Assembly (NCBI GenBank): GCA_027676805.1
Contig: JAQENU010000003.1
Span: 292,641-356,640 of the forward strand
DNA: 64,000 nucleotides
Origin: Coprobacillaceae bacterium UN01-12pH3A
GTDB lineage: Bacteria > Bacillota_I > Bacilli_A > Erysipelotrichales > Coprobacillaceae
Reading direction: 5' to 3'
Shown here: in pieces, positions 49,621 to 58,766 of the stretch
How positions within the stretch are numbered: position 1 is the stretch's first letter
How the letters are laid out: each line of letters opens with the position of its first letter
Made by a program: the position numbers and the translations under genes
Notes under the pieces: generated by a model
What the model was told of the DNA's origin: nothing
What the model saw: only the letters and a program-made list of their open reading frames with translations
Database searches by the model: none

Positions 49621-51528
49621 TTACTGTGCGACTTTTGCTTTAATCATTAATTCACAGATCTTGTTAGAAAATTCGATTGGATCTTCCACATCGAATCCTT
49701 CGATTAATAATGCCTGATCATATAATAATTGTGAATAATCTTTGATTTGCTCTTCATCTTTAATTTCCTGTAAAGCGTTGAAAATAGGATGGCTAGGGTT
49801 GATTTCCAAAATCTTTCCAGCTTTCATCGGCATATCTTCTTGTCCCGGCATTTGTGACAATACCTTTTCCATCTCAAATGAGATACCATCACTGCTGACT
49901 AAGCAAACCGGATGTGATTTTAAACGTGAAGACACTTTAACATCAACGACTTTATCTCCTAATGCTGTTTTGATAGCTTCCAGCATTTCTTTGTTTTCTT
50001 CGTTTTGTTTTTCTAATTCTTTCTTTTCTTCCTCAGTTTCTAAATCTAAATCTCCCTGAGCAATGTTTTTAAAGGTTTTTCCTTCAAATTCCTGCATCAT
50101 CTGAATACAGAATTCATCTACATTATCCACCATGTATAAAAGATCATAGCCTTTATCTTTCAATAATTCACATTGCGGTAATTTAGAGATTTTTTCAATA
50201 GATTCACCAGAAGCAAAATAAATATGTTTTTGATCCTCTGACATGTTTTCAACATATTCTTTTAAAGTGATCATTTTTCCTTCATTAGCAGAATAATACA
50301 TCAATAAATCCTGCAGTAAGTCTTTCTTCATTCCGTAAGACTGATAGATTCCATATTTTAACTGCAAACCAAAATTCTTATAGAATTCTTCATAATGTTC
50401 ACGATCATTTTTAAGCATATTGGCAAGCTCTGATTTGATCTTCTTTTCAATACGTCCTTCAATTACTTTTAACTGACGGTCATGCTGAAGCATCTCACGA
50501 GAAATATTTAAAGATAAATCCTGAGAATCCACTAATCCCTTTACAAAACGGAAATGTTCGGGAATCAGTTCACTGGCTTTATCCATGATAAATACTCCTC
50601 TTGAATAAAGCTGCAATCCTTTTTCATAATCCTGTGAATAATAGTTCATTGGTGCTTTTGAAGGAATGAACAGTAAAGCATCAAATGAGACATTTCCTTC
50701 TACACTTGTATGAATCACTTTTAACGGATCTGTGTAATCATTAAATTTGTCTTTATAAAACTCATTGTATTCTTCTGCACTAATATCGGATTTATTGCGT
50801 TTCCATAAAGGCACCATTGAATTCAATGTCTTTGTCTCAATGATATCTTCATATTCATCACTGTCTTCTTTCTTTTTAGACGTTGTCATATCCATCATGA
50901 TTGGATAACGTACATAATCCGAATATTTCTTGATTAATGACTGTAATGTATATTCATCTAAATACTCATCATAGTTTTCATCATCCGTATTTGATTTCAA
51001 GTATAAAGTGATCGTTGTTCCATGCTCACTCTTCATTGATTTTTCCAAAGAGTAACCTTCTTCTCCTTCACTGCTCCATAAATAGGCTTCCTCTTCACCA
51101 TATTTTTTAGATAAGACAGTAACCTTGCTGGCTACCATAAAAGCCGCATAGAATCCTACTCCGAATTGTCCAATGATATCAACATCACTGTTGTTTTCTT
51201 CTGATTTTTTAAGTTCTTCCTTGAATGATAATGATCCGCTCTTAGCAATGGTTCCAAGGTTTTCTTCTAATTCTTCCTTGTTCATCCCAATCCCATGATC
51301 GATCAGAGTTAAACTGCGTTCATTTTTATCGATTTTAATTTCAATCTTCAAATCTTCTTTATTGATGTCAGATAAGTTTTCTGTTAAGGCTTTATAATAC
51401 AGTTTATCAGATGCATCTGAAGCATTTGAAATTAACTCCCTTAAAAAGATTTCTTTATGCGTATAAATAGAGTTGATCATTAGATCTAATAAACGTTTTG
51501 ATTCAGCTTTAAATTGTTTTTTACTCAT
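49621..51528 (-). CDS. htpG: Chaperone HtpG (Hsp90)
   Basis: 635 aa Hsp90. N-terminal GHKL ATPase: FLRELISNASDASDKLYYKA, LIDHGIGMNKEEL, GQFGVGFYAAFMVA. Middle domain with LYSRGVFIMDKASELIPEHF and SLNISREMLQHDRQLKVI; C-terminal dimerisation domain to residue 635. Dimeric ATP-driven folding of client proteins. Two CIRCE-like operators lie upstream, suggesting HrcA control. AGGAGG site precedes the ATG. Confidence 0.96.
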   Translation of the reverse strand: MSKKQFKAESKRLLDLMINSIYTHKEIFLRELISNASDASDKLYYKALTENLSDINKEDLKIEIKIDKNERSLTLIDHGIGMNKEELEENLGTIAKSGSLSFKEELKKSEENNSDVDIIGQFGVGFYAAFMVASKVTVLSKKYGEEEAYLWSSEGEEGYSLEKSMKSEHGTTITLYLKSNTDDENYDEYLDEYTLQSLIKKYSDYVRYPIMMDMTTSKKKEDSDEYEDIIETKTLNSMVPLWKRNKSDISAEEYNEFYKDKFNDYTDPLKVIHTSVEGNVSFDALLFIPSKAPMNYYSQDYEKGLQLYSRGVFIMDKASELIPEHFRFVKGLVDSQDLSLNISREMLQHDRQLKVIEGRIEKKIKSELANMLKNDREHYEEFYKNFGLQLKYGIYQSYGMKKDLLQDLLMYYSANEGKMITLKEYVENMSEDQKHIYFASGESIEKISKLPQCELLKDKGYDLLYMVDNVDEFCIQMMQEFEGKTFKNIAQGDLDLETEEEKKELEKQNEENKEMLEAIKTALGDKVVDVKVSSRLKSHPVCLVSSDGISFEMEKVLSQMPGQEDMPMKAGKILEINPSHPIFNALQEIKDEEQIKDYSQLLYDQALLIEGFDVEDPIEFSNKICELMIKAKVAQ

Positions 51529-51541
51529 ATCTATTATCCTC

Positions 51542-51568
51542 CTAGCACTCTTTTATCACATGTGCTAA
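51542..51568 (-). promoter_or_regulatory. CIRCE-like operator 2 in the htpG leader
   Basis: Plus-strand CTAGCACTC-N9-ATGTGCTAA, 15 of 18 arm positions matching the CIRCE consensus TTAGCACTC-N9-GAGTGCTAA; located between promoter and ribosome site. Confidence 0.6.
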
Positions 51569-51572
51569 AGCT

Positions 51573-51601
51573 ATTTTAATACATCTTGTTAGCACCGTCA
51601 A
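51573..51601 (-). promoter_or_regulatory. htpG promoter
   Basis: Minus strand TTGACG (51596-51601), 17 bp, TAAAAT (51573-51578). Confidence 0.75.
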
Positions 51602-51615
51602 GTATTGAGTGCTAA
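51589..51615 (-). promoter_or_regulatory. CIRCE-like operator 1 overlapping the htpG -35
   Basis: Minus strand TTAGCACTC-AATACTTGA-CGGTGCTAA: perfect left arm, right arm 7 of 9. It covers the -35 element, so a bound repressor would block the promoter. Confidence 0.75.
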
Positions 51616-51619
51616 TATT

Positions 51620-52327
51620 TCAGATTTTTTTAATAAATCTTCTTGTAAAAATTGCAATCCACACACTACAGGTCAGAACGCCACCTATAAATGAAAGGAA
51701 ATCAGCCCCCTCCATCAGCAGCTTTCCAATCCAAAAAGAGGGAAGAAACGCCATTAGAAAAAAATAAGAACGTGGGATAAACCAGATTAAAATAAGACCA
51801 AGGAAGCTAATCCCCATCAATTTTGAAAAGGCCAGCCCCTCAACTCGATTATTTGCCAAAGAAACGACCATCATCGCTAAAAAGATTCCTGTTAAATTGC
51901 TGATTATGGCACTTAAAAAAATAACCCCAACCGATAAATCTGAGATATTGAAAACAGCAGAAATAACGATAGTGACTAGAAATGCCCACAGCATTGGAAA
52001 ACCGATGCGAGCATATAAGTAAGAATAGCCCTCTGCCGGTGTAATCTGATAAAAAGCATTGACCCCCTCATCTCTTTCTTCTAAAAGCAAAAAAGCAGAG
52101 ATCATAGCGACAAACATGGGTGTCAAACAGATCAGCATGCCATCGATTAATCCGTACCAAGGGGTTATCGAAAATGAAAATTGTTGAATCAGCCATTGAT
52201 TTATATAAGGAATACCGAACTTGAAAAATAATCCTACTAAAAAAGGAGCAGGAATGAGAACCAGCAGCATACCATCTTTCAATATTTGTTTTAAACCTAT
52301 TTTAAAAAGCTGAATGGTATATCTCAT
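51620..52327 (-). CDS. ABC transporter permease (second subunit)
   Basis: 235 aa, six predicted helices with an RDEGVNAFYQITPAEGYSY loop. Resembles permeases of small heterodimeric exporters annotated for fluoroquinolone resistance; that is family resemblance only. Overlaps the preceding permease by 4 nt (ATGA). Last gene of the TetR-ATPase-permease-permease operon. Confidence 0.8.
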   Translation of the reverse strand: MRYTIQLFKIGLKQILKDGMLLVLIPAPFLVGLFFKFGIPYINQWLIQQFSFSITPWYGLIDGMLICLTPMFVAMISAFLLLEERDEGVNAFYQITPAEGYSYLYARIGFPMLWAFLVTIVISAVFNISDLSVGVIFLSAIISNLTGIFLAMMVVSLANNRVEGLAFSKLMGISFLGLILIWFIPRSYFFLMAFLPSFWIGKLLMEGADFLSFIGGVLTCSVWIAIFTRRFIKKI

Positions 52328-53025
52328 ATTTTTTCATCTCCTTCAGACTGTAAAGCGACTTCGATGCGCTTATTTGCCAGCAATAATAAACAAACTAGCC
52401 AAAAGCCAAGATTGATTCCTATCCAGCCGTTCAATTTTAAAGATGTATTCATGGCATTGACAATAAGATGCCATAATGCAGTCCCGGGAAAAACCTCTAA
52501 AACCGGATGGGTGAAATTAAAAGCGGTAAGCAATGGGGGGATTGAGACAAAGATGCTTGGCAGGATCGCAATAAGCATATAATGGTTAACCGAACGAGCA
52601 TAAGTCGCTATGATTAACCCAACCAAATTAAAAATAACAGCGCCTATAAATACGCCCACAGATAAATAGAGAACATGATATATTCTTCCCATTCCCAGCC
52701 AGACAATCAGATCCGCTGAAAGTGTCGATAAAGCAGCAAGCGAGATTGATTTTCCTAAAACATACTCAATAGGACGTAATGGCGAAATGCGCCAAAACCG
52801 ATGCAGTCCCTCTCCTTTTTCAAGCAGCCAAATTCCACCGATAAAGAAAATGCCGAGCATCGCCGGATCTGTCAATACAATCAGAGAACCGACTATCCCT
52901 TTATATTCTGCCGGTGTCATTCTTAATAGCACAATATAAACAGCACTGAAAAAAGTATATAAGAAATAAAAGCCATATTTTACTTGAAAACGGATATCAT
53001 TCTTGAATGTATTCATGAGTCTCAT
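52324..53025 (-). CDS. ABC transporter permease (first subunit)
   Basis: 233 aa, six helices. The cytoplasmic loop WLLEKGEGLHRFWRISPLRP is analogous to the EERDEGVNAFYQITP loop of the partner permease, showing that the two subunits are distant paralogues. Overlaps the ATPase gene by 4 nt (ATGA). Forms the exporter membrane unit with the other permease. Confidence 0.8.
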   Translation of the reverse strand: MRLMNTFKNDIRFQVKYGFYFLYTFFSAVYIVLLRMTPAEYKGIVGSLIVLTDPAMLGIFFIGGIWLLEKGEGLHRFWRISPLRPIEYVLGKSISLAALSTLSADLIVWLGMGRIYHVLYLSVGVFIGAVIFNLVGLIIATYARSVNHYMLIAILPSIFVSIPPLLTAFNFTHPVLEVFPGTALWHLIVNAMNTSLKLNGWIGINLGFWLVCLLLLANKRIEVALQSEGDEKI

Positions 53026-53885
53026 TGCAATCCCCTTCCTGTCAAGGCAATAAATATGTCTTCCAATGTCTGTTCTTTGGAATGAATACTTGTCAAAGCA
53101 GCATTTTTTAAAGCCTCTTGAAACTCCTCAGAAGTCCCTAAGTCGGAAAGCATACAGACTCTCTGAATTTCTTTACCCATATCTAAATAACTGTATTCTA
53201 CTTTTGTATCCGTACTGCTTTTATGCAGCGCATGTGGGGTATCTATCACCTTAATTGTCCCCTCTACAATAAAGGCAACACGATCACAGAGTTCCTCCGC
53301 ATCATGCATGTTGTGGGTAGTAAGAATAATTGTTTTTCCTTTCTTTTTTTCCTCTAAGATCATATCTTTTAAGATTCTTGCATTAGCAGGATCAAGACCA
53401 CTAGTCGGCTCATCTAAAAAAAGCAGTTTGGGATCATGCAGTAATGCACGCACAAACCCTAAGCGCATTTTCATTCCTTTCGAATAGCTTGATACTAATT
53501 TATCGGCATCATGATGAAGCCCCACCTTTTCTAAAAGCTCCATTGGATCTGCGGTTTTATGAGAATATAATGAGGCAAAATACTTCAAGTTTTCAATTGC
53601 CGTAAATTTTCCATAAAAGTTAGGAAATTCAAAGTCAACCCCAATATGTTCATAATAATCCTTAGTCCTGTGCTTCATCTCTGTTTCAAAAACACGGACA
53701 TTTCCACGGTAATCGCGCAGCGTACCTGTCAATATTTTCTGCATTGTGCTTTTCCCTGCTCCGGAAGGACCTAAAAAGCCAAAGATTTCACCTTGCTTTA
53801 CATCAAAGCTAATTCCTTCAATCGTATCTTCTTTAGAAGAAGGATACTTTAAATAGACATTCTTCACATCAATTACGTTCATCAC
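53022..53885 (-). CDS. ABC transporter ATPase
   Basis: 287 aa. Walker A FLGPSGAGKSTMQKIL, signature YSKGMKMRLGFVRALL (S-K-G in place of SGG), Walker B KLLFLDEPTSGLDPANA, H-loop IILTTHNMHD. Energises the two permeases encoded downstream. Starts at GTG 53885 (AAGGAG 7 nt upstream) or the adjacent ATG 53882. Overlaps the TetR gene by 17 nt. Confidence 0.92.
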   Translation of the reverse strand: MMNVIDVKNVYLKYPSSKEDTIEGISFDVKQGEIFGFLGPSGAGKSTMQKILTGTLRDYRGNVRVFETEMKHRTKDYYEHIGVDFEFPNFYGKFTAIENLKYFASLYSHKTADPMELLEKVGLHHDADKLVSSYSKGMKMRLGFVRALLHDPKLLFLDEPTSGLDPANARILKDMILEEKKKGKTIILTTHNMHDAEELCDRVAFIVEGTIKVIDTPHALHKSSTDTKVEYSYLDMGKEIQRVCMLSDLGTSEEFQEALKNAALTSIHSKEQTLEDIFIALTGRGLQ

Positions 53886-54465
53886 TAACGATCTCCTTGA
53901 GGACTCCCTCTAAAATGATTTCCATAATGACCTGCTGATCTGCTGTCTGATCCTGCTGCAGGTTTAAAAAACTGATTGCCAAAGTCTGCAAGGTTTTTGC
54001 CGCAACATTGATCCCGCAGGTAAAATGCACTCCATATTCTTGTAGCTTAATCAATTCATGACTATCTTCTTGAGTATGCGCTTCGATCACTTCCGGCGGC
54101 AGTTTACGGTATAAATATTCTGCTGTTTCATTGTTCACCTGCTTTAGCAGCGGATAACGTTCTAATTCACTGAACATCCATAGAAAGCATTGTTTGCAAA
54201 GCTCTCTTGGCGGCAAATCACGATTTTCATTTAAAAACATGTCCATATCAGACCACATTTTTAATTGCAGATGGGCTGCAATATCCATATAAAGATGCTC
54301 CTTATTAGTGTAAAAGGAATAGAATGATCCTTTTGCAATTCCAACCGCCTGTACAATTTCATCAATCGATACTTTCTTTAATCCAAATGCAGTAAACAGC
54401 CGTTCTCCTTCCTGCATAAGCTTTTGCTGTATCCTTTTTCTTTCATTATCACTAAAACGTGGCAT
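53869..54465 (-). CDS. TetR-family regulator of the ABC operon
   Basis: 198 aa. HTH at residues ~8-54 (GERLFTAFGLKKVSIDEIVQ, AVGIAKGSFYSFYTNKEHLY). The C-terminal ligand domain has no recognised ligand. First gene of the operon, with ATG 54465 next to GGAGGGAC; the longer frame to 54552 runs through the operator. Probably autorepresses through the inverted repeat at 54477-54518. Confidence 0.9.
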   Translation of the reverse strand: MPRFSDNERKRIQQKLMQEGERLFTAFGLKKVSIDEIVQAVGIAKGSFYSFYTNKEHLYMDIAAHLQLKMWSDMDMFLNENRDLPPRELCKQCFLWMFSELERYPLLKQVNNETAEYLYRKLPPEVIEAHTQEDSHELIKLQEYGVHFTCGINVAAKTLQTLAISFLNLQQDQTADQQVIMEIILEGVLKEIVSDERN

Positions 54466-54476
54466 AAATGTCCCTC

Positions 54477-54521
54477 CAATCAATATGACTAAATAATATC
54501 TGTTAGTCATATTGATTGTAA
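54477..54521 (-). promoter_or_regulatory. TetR promoter with 16-bp perfect inverted-repeat operator
   Basis: CAATCAATATGACTAA (54477-54492) and its exact reverse complement (54503-54518), spaced by 10 bp. The -10 TATTAT (54493-54498) sits in the spacer and the weak -35 TTACAA (54516-54521) touches the distal arm. Confidence 0.85.
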
Positions 54522-54641
54522 TGCTGATGCCGCTGCTTGTCAATAGACACATGAAATTGATTATATGTTTAAGCTATTGAAATGAATTTGGGAAATAATT
54601 CTATTCTATTTGTAGTATAATGGAACTAAGGAGTTGATTTT

Positions 54642-55949
54642 ATGAAAAGAGCATTCGTATTATCCGGTGGCGGGGCAAAAGGCGCTTATGAAGCCGGTTT
54701 TCTTAAAGCCATGGACGAATTAGGGATTTATCCGGATATTGTTACCGGAAGTTCGATTGGCGCTCTGAATGGGTGTATGATCGCTCAAAAAGATTATAAT
54801 GAATTGCTTGATTTATGGCAGAACATGACGATTGATCAAGTGGTAAAAGACGGATTTAGCACTGATTTTTCTTTAGATTCGCTTATTTCCAATACCAACC
54901 TGATTATTCCTTTTTTTAAATCTTATATTAATTCTAAAGGAGCTAATATTGACCCTCTAATCAATATGGTGCATCGTCTTGCCAATCAGGATAGATTGAA
55001 TCAGTCAAATGTCGATTTTGGGTTAGTTACGGTAGAATATCCTTCTCTTAAACCGATTGAAATAACTAAGAAAAAAATTCCTCAGGGACAATTAGCGGAT
55101 TACCTCATTGCCTCTGCTTCCTGTTTCCCGGCGTTTCCGATTCATTATTTTAATGATCAGGGTTATATTGACGGTGGATATTATGATAATTTGCCTGTTC
55201 ATCTTGCTTTTAAGATGGGCGCCACAGAAATTATTGCCGTAGAACTAAATGCCAAAACATTTACTCACGAAGAATATACCCATCGCCCTAATATCAAATA
55301 TATCGCTCCCTTAAATGATAATGGCGGATTCCTTGATTTTGATGCGGATGTCTTAGCGCACCGACAGCTTATGGGATATTACGATACGATGAAAGCTTAT
55401 GGGCGTTATCTCGGGTTTAAGTATACCTTATATCCAGAGATTGATGAAACGCTGTGTCAGCATATCTATTACAGCATTCTTGGCTATGAGGCAAAGATCA
55501 ACCGTGAATCAATAAAAAAGCATATCCGAATCTTTGACATTATGCCGTTTACTCACCTTTTGCTGGAGCATGTCAATAAACTCACATTAGATATTCCCGA
55601 TTATACGTTAATCATTTTAGATATTTTGGCTGAATTATATAAAATAGATCCTTATCAGGTCTATCCATTTAATGATATAAATGAAACGATTGTCGAAAAG
55701 TTTGAGAACACCTTGAAAGAATGCTGTGACATCTTTCAGACTAAAGGCTATTCAGTCACTCGTTTAACGAAGTTCTTAACCGATCTAGGTACCGAGGAAC
55801 TGATTTGCTTCATCTACCTAAAACTGGTGGATAACACATTATGGGAATCGAATTGGATTATGCCGATGTTCTCTAAAGAATGTTTATGTGCTATTTATCT
55901 GTATCAATATAAAACACAAAAAGATCGTCTCAATGGTTTAGCGATATAG
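54642..55949 (+). CDS. Patatin-like phospholipase family protein
   Basis: 435 aa. Oxyanion hole SGGGAKGAYEAGF, nucleophile elbow GSSIGALNG and catalytic Asp in DGGYYDNLPV, the complete patatin Ser-Asp dyad. The C-terminal ~200 residues are helical and unassigned. No signal peptide, so cytoplasmic. GGAG lies 7 nt before the ATG. Monocistronic with its own terminator. Confidence 0.9.
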   Translation: MKRAFVLSGGGAKGAYEAGFLKAMDELGIYPDIVTGSSIGALNGCMIAQKDYNELLDLWQNMTIDQVVKDGFSTDFSLDSLISNTNLIIPFFKSYINSKGANIDPLINMVHRLANQDRLNQSNVDFGLVTVEYPSLKPIEITKKKIPQGQLADYLIASASCFPAFPIHYFNDQGYIDGGYYDNLPVHLAFKMGATEIIAVELNAKTFTHEEYTHRPNIKYIAPLNDNGGFLDFDADVLAHRQLMGYYDTMKAYGRYLGFKYTLYPEIDETLCQHIYYSILGYEAKINRESIKKHIRIFDIMPFTHLLLEHVNKLTLDIPDYTLIILDILAELYKIDPYQVYPFNDINETIVEKFENTLKECCDIFQTKGYSVTRLTKFLTDLGTEELICFIYLKLVDNTLWESNWIMPMFSKECLCAIYLYQYKTQKDRLNGLAI

Positions 55950-55966
55950 CTAAACTTTTTTCATTT
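55936..55966 (+). terminator. Terminator after the patatin gene
   Basis: TTTAGC / GCTAAA stem with GATATA loop and CTTTTTT run; overlaps the patatin stop. Confidence 0.75.
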
Positions 55967-56028
55967 TTTGATACTCCTATCCCCTCATACAAAATAAATG
56001 ATAAAATGAGCAGGTATGGAGGTATAAA

Positions 56029-56808
56029 ATGAAACTTTTAGCAAGTGATTTTGATGGTACATTAGCCTTTAATAATGAAATAAAAGAAAGCGATATTAAA
56101 AAAATTAAAGAATTCCAAGAAGCAGGAAACCTATTTGGCATGTCAACCGGACGTAACCTAGAAGGAATTCTGCATGTCACTGATCCTTATGGCATTCATT
56201 TGGATTTCTTGGTATTAGCCAGTGGTTCAAAACTCATTGGCAAAAACGGTCAGGTCCTTTTTGATCGTCCTTTAAATAAAGATATTGTGACACGTATCTA
56301 TAATGCCACCCGCTGTCCAAAGGAATATATGTTCTTTACAGAACAGGGAGCGGTTGTGATTCACCGTGCTGTTTCCAATCGAGCATTTAGGCTGATTGAA
56401 GACATCAGTGAACTAGAAGATGTCGATTATGCTTTTATGGCGATTAAGTTTATGGAGGGAGAAGAAGATCAGGCTCAGGAGGCAGTTGATTTTATCAATG
56501 CTCATTTTTCTGATGAAATCATTGCTTACCGCAATACGATCAATGTCGATGTGGTAACAAAAGGATGTTCAAAAGGAAAAGGCGTATTGATGATCGCTGA
56601 GCATTTCAATCTTGATAAAGAGGATATTGCAGTAATCGGAGATTCAATGAATGATATTTCTATGTTTGATGTCACTGACCATGCCTACTCTTTCGAACAT
56701 ATCGAACCAGCATTGAAAAAACATGTTAATCATTTTGTCGGCAGTGTCGGTGAATGCATTGATGATCTTTTAAGAAAAGAGGAGGAGGAGAACCATGGAG
56801 ATCGTTAA
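56029..56808 (+). CDS. Cof-type HAD-IIB phosphatase
   Basis: 259 aa. Motif I LLASDFDGTLAFNNE, motif II SMSTGRNLEGI-type (MSTGRN), lysine region VTKGCSKGKGVLMIAEHF and motif IV AVIGDSMNDISMF; C2B-type cap. Dephosphorylates sugar phosphates or cofactors. A GGAGG site precedes it. It overlaps the GNAT gene by 14 nt, so the two are co-expressed. Confidence 0.9.
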   Translation: MKLLASDFDGTLAFNNEIKESDIKKIKEFQEAGNLFGMSTGRNLEGILHVTDPYGIHLDFLVLASGSKLIGKNGQVLFDRPLNKDIVTRIYNATRCPKEYMFFTEQGAVVIHRAVSNRAFRLIEDISELEDVDYAFMAIKFMEGEEDQAQEAVDFINAHFSDEIIAYRNTINVDVVTKGCSKGKGVLMIAEHFNLDKEDIAVIGDSMNDISMFDVTDHAYSFEHIEPALKKHVNHFVGSVGECIDDLLRKEEEENHGDR

Positions 56809-57271
56809 ACTAGCTTCTCCTGAATCTTTTTTAACTTATATTAAAATAAAAAATGACAGTCTGCCGCAAAAAATGTGGAGTGATGAATCGTTGACTATCC
56901 AAGGATTAGAGGAGGTCTATGATACGTATGAAACCTATCTAGTTTATGAAGATGAAGATGTGATCGGCGGCTTTCTCTTGTTAGAGAAAGATTATTCTTA
57001 CTGGACCTCAGAAGAAAATCAGGATAATGCCTATTATGTCCATAAGCTCTTTGTTCTGCCTCAGTTTAACGGGCGTGGTTATGCCGGGAAAATCATGGAG
57101 AGAATCAAAGAATACGCTAAGCAGGAACATAAAGATTATCTGCGTCTGGATTGTCGCCGCCACAATGAAAAACTAAACCATTTATATGAAAGTTTAGGCT
57201 TTCAGTTTAAGCGTGAGTTTGATTCCAATTTTTCAGGAGAAATGAATCTAAGAGAATATACAGTCAAATAA
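56795..57271 (+). CDS. GNAT-family N-acetyltransferase
   Basis: 158 aa. Acetyl-CoA loop LFVLPQFNGRGYAGKIMERI with the Gx(R)GxG-like NGRGYAG, and C-terminal DCRRHNEKLNHLYESLGFQF. Acceptor unknown. AGGAGGAGG ribosome site inside the end of the HAD gene. Confidence 0.88.
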   Translation: MEIVKLASPESFLTYIKIKNDSLPQKMWSDESLTIQGLEEVYDTYETYLVYEDEDVIGGFLLLEKDYSYWTSEENQDNAYYVHKLFVLPQFNGRGYAGKIMERIKEYAKQEHKDYLRLDCRRHNEKLNHLYESLGFQFKREFDSNFSGEMNLREYTVK

Positions 57272-57298
57272 GATGACAGAATTTGTCATCTTTTTATT
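57270..57298 (+). terminator. Terminator after the GNAT gene
   Basis: AAGATGACA / TGTCATCTT stem, GAATT-like loop, TTTTTATT run. Confidence 0.85.
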
Positions 57299-57385
57299 AT
57301 CTATCCATTCAGTACTAAAAATAAGATGCAGTCCGCTTTTATAAATGATAAAATAGTAACAATCAAACCAAAAAGGAGGCATCCA

Positions 57386-58243
57386 ATGGACTGGAATACA
57401 GTACTTCAAAACATTATTGACTACATAGAAAATCATTTGCAAAGAGATGAGGAGCCGATCGATAATGATGAGATTGCACGAATCGCCGGATGCTCTTTTA
57501 ACTTTTTTCAAAAAGTATTCTCCTATCTGAATAAAATCAGCCTTGCAGAATATATTCGCTATCGAAAACTAACCTTAGCCGGCTATGATATAAAAAGTAC
57601 TGATCTGAAAGTGGTCGATATTTCCTACAAATACGGCTATGACTCTCCGACTTCATTCACGAAAGCATTCCAGCAGTTTCATGGCGTATCTCCCAGAGAG
57701 GCCAGAAGCAGGGAGACTGAATTAAATGTATATCCCAAAATGCAGCTGCATTCCAAACAACAATATGCTTGGCGCTTAGAACAAAAGAACGGCTTTCGTT
57801 TAATCGGTAAAAAAACAAAGGTCAGCCGTAAAAATAATGCCCACTATTCCAAGGTTCCCGAATTTTGGAATGCGTGTCAAAGAAACGGTATATTTTCAAA
57901 ACTGATTTCATTAGATACGGCAAAGAATCAAGGGATATTTGGCTTATTTAGTACAGTCGATCCTCTGAGTGATGAAATAGAGTATGCGATTATGGTTATT
58001 TCCGATCAGGAGCTGCCAGATGGATTTGAAGAAATGATCATTCCCAAAGTTACTTGGGCGATCTTTGATTGTCTGGGACCTGCACCGCAGGCTATTCAAA
58101 ACGGCTGGCGCTATCTGCTTGAGGAATGGGTTATTAAATACCCTTTCCATCACGCCGATTGCCCCGAATTGGAATGGTACAGCAATGGCAACAGTTATGA
58201 TGAACAGTATTTGAGCCAAATTTGGATTCCCATCATTGAATAA
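57386..58243 (+). CDS. AraC-family regulator with GyrI-like effector domain
   Basis: 285 aa. N-terminal AraC double HTH (NDEIARIAGCSFNFFQKVFS, KVVDISYKYGYDSPTSFTKA, FQQFHGVSPREARS), then a GyrI-like/SoHo domain (from ~residue 130) with IFGLFSTVDPLSDEIEYAIM and YPFHHADCPELEWY near the end. The C-terminal domain binds small molecules in relatives. ATG 57386 has AAGGAGG upstream; the 20 codons before it are outside the gene. The next gene begins 13 bp after the stop codon and is probably the target or partner. Confidence 0.92.
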   Translation: MDWNTVLQNIIDYIENHLQRDEEPIDNDEIARIAGCSFNFFQKVFSYLNKISLAEYIRYRKLTLAGYDIKSTDLKVVDISYKYGYDSPTSFTKAFQQFHGVSPREARSRETELNVYPKMQLHSKQQYAWRLEQKNGFRLIGKKTKVSRKNNAHYSKVPEFWNACQRNGIFSKLISLDTAKNQGIFGLFSTVDPLSDEIEYAIMVISDQELPDGFEEMIIPKVTWAIFDCLGPAPQAIQNGWRYLLEEWVIKYPFHHADCPELEWYSNGNSYDEQYLSQIWIPIIE

Positions 58244-58256
58244 AGGAGAACGAAAG

Positions 58257-58727
58257 ATGAATGATAATTTTAACTTATTTCTAAACAGCGTGGAAAAACA
58301 ACATCAGGATTTTGTCCGAGAGCTGCATGATCTATTAACCAAAGATCAGTGTAAATGTGAGATTAAGGCAGCTAAAAGCGGCTATTTGGTATCCTATGTT
58401 TTCTTAAATACCAAGAAAACCTTAGCCAATTTTGTATTTCGCAAGAGTGGCATTAAGCTTCGGATCTATGCCGATCATATTGAGCAGTATCAGGAATTTT
58501 TAAACACTTTGCCAATGAAAATGAAAAAAGAAATTTGTAAAGCTTCCCTGTGCAAGCGACTGGTTAATCCGGATGACTGCAATCCTAAGTGTGCAATGGG
58601 GTATACATTCTCACTCGATGATGTCCAATACCAAAAGTGCCGTTTCATGGCCTTTATGCCAACATTAAGTCAGGAAAACAATCCCTTTATTAAGCAGTTC
58701 TTAATCAACGAACTAGCACATCATTAA
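58257..58727 (+). CDS. Conserved-looking cytoplasmic protein, unknown function
   Basis: 156 aa, no signal peptide or helix. Contains seven cysteines, with the cluster CKASLCKRLVNPDDCNPKC followed by a later KCRFMAF, suggesting a zinc or redox-sensitive site. The middle segment TLANFVFRKSGIKLRIYADH resembles nothing I can name. ATG 58257 has AAGGAGAA upstream, 13 bp after the AraC stop, so it belongs to the AraC operon. Confidence 0.6.
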   Translation: MNDNFNLFLNSVEKQHQDFVRELHDLLTKDQCKCEIKAAKSGYLVSYVFLNTKKTLANFVFRKSGIKLRIYADHIEQYQEFLNTLPMKMKKEICKASLCKRLVNPDDCNPKCAMGYTFSLDDVQYQKCRFMAFMPTLSQENNPFIKQFLINELAHH

Positions 58728-58728
58728 A

Positions 58729-58766
58729 AAAGCGGTATAACAGAAATCTGTTATGCCGCTATTTTA
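58729..58766. terminator. Bidirectional terminator
   Basis: AGCGG-ATAACAG / CTGTTAT-CCGCT stem with T-runs on both sides between convergent genes. Confidence 0.85.

Noticed and set aside
49404-49643. Plus-strand 79-codon ORF
   Set aside because: Shadow of the 42-aa gene and of the htpG 3' end, no ribosome site.
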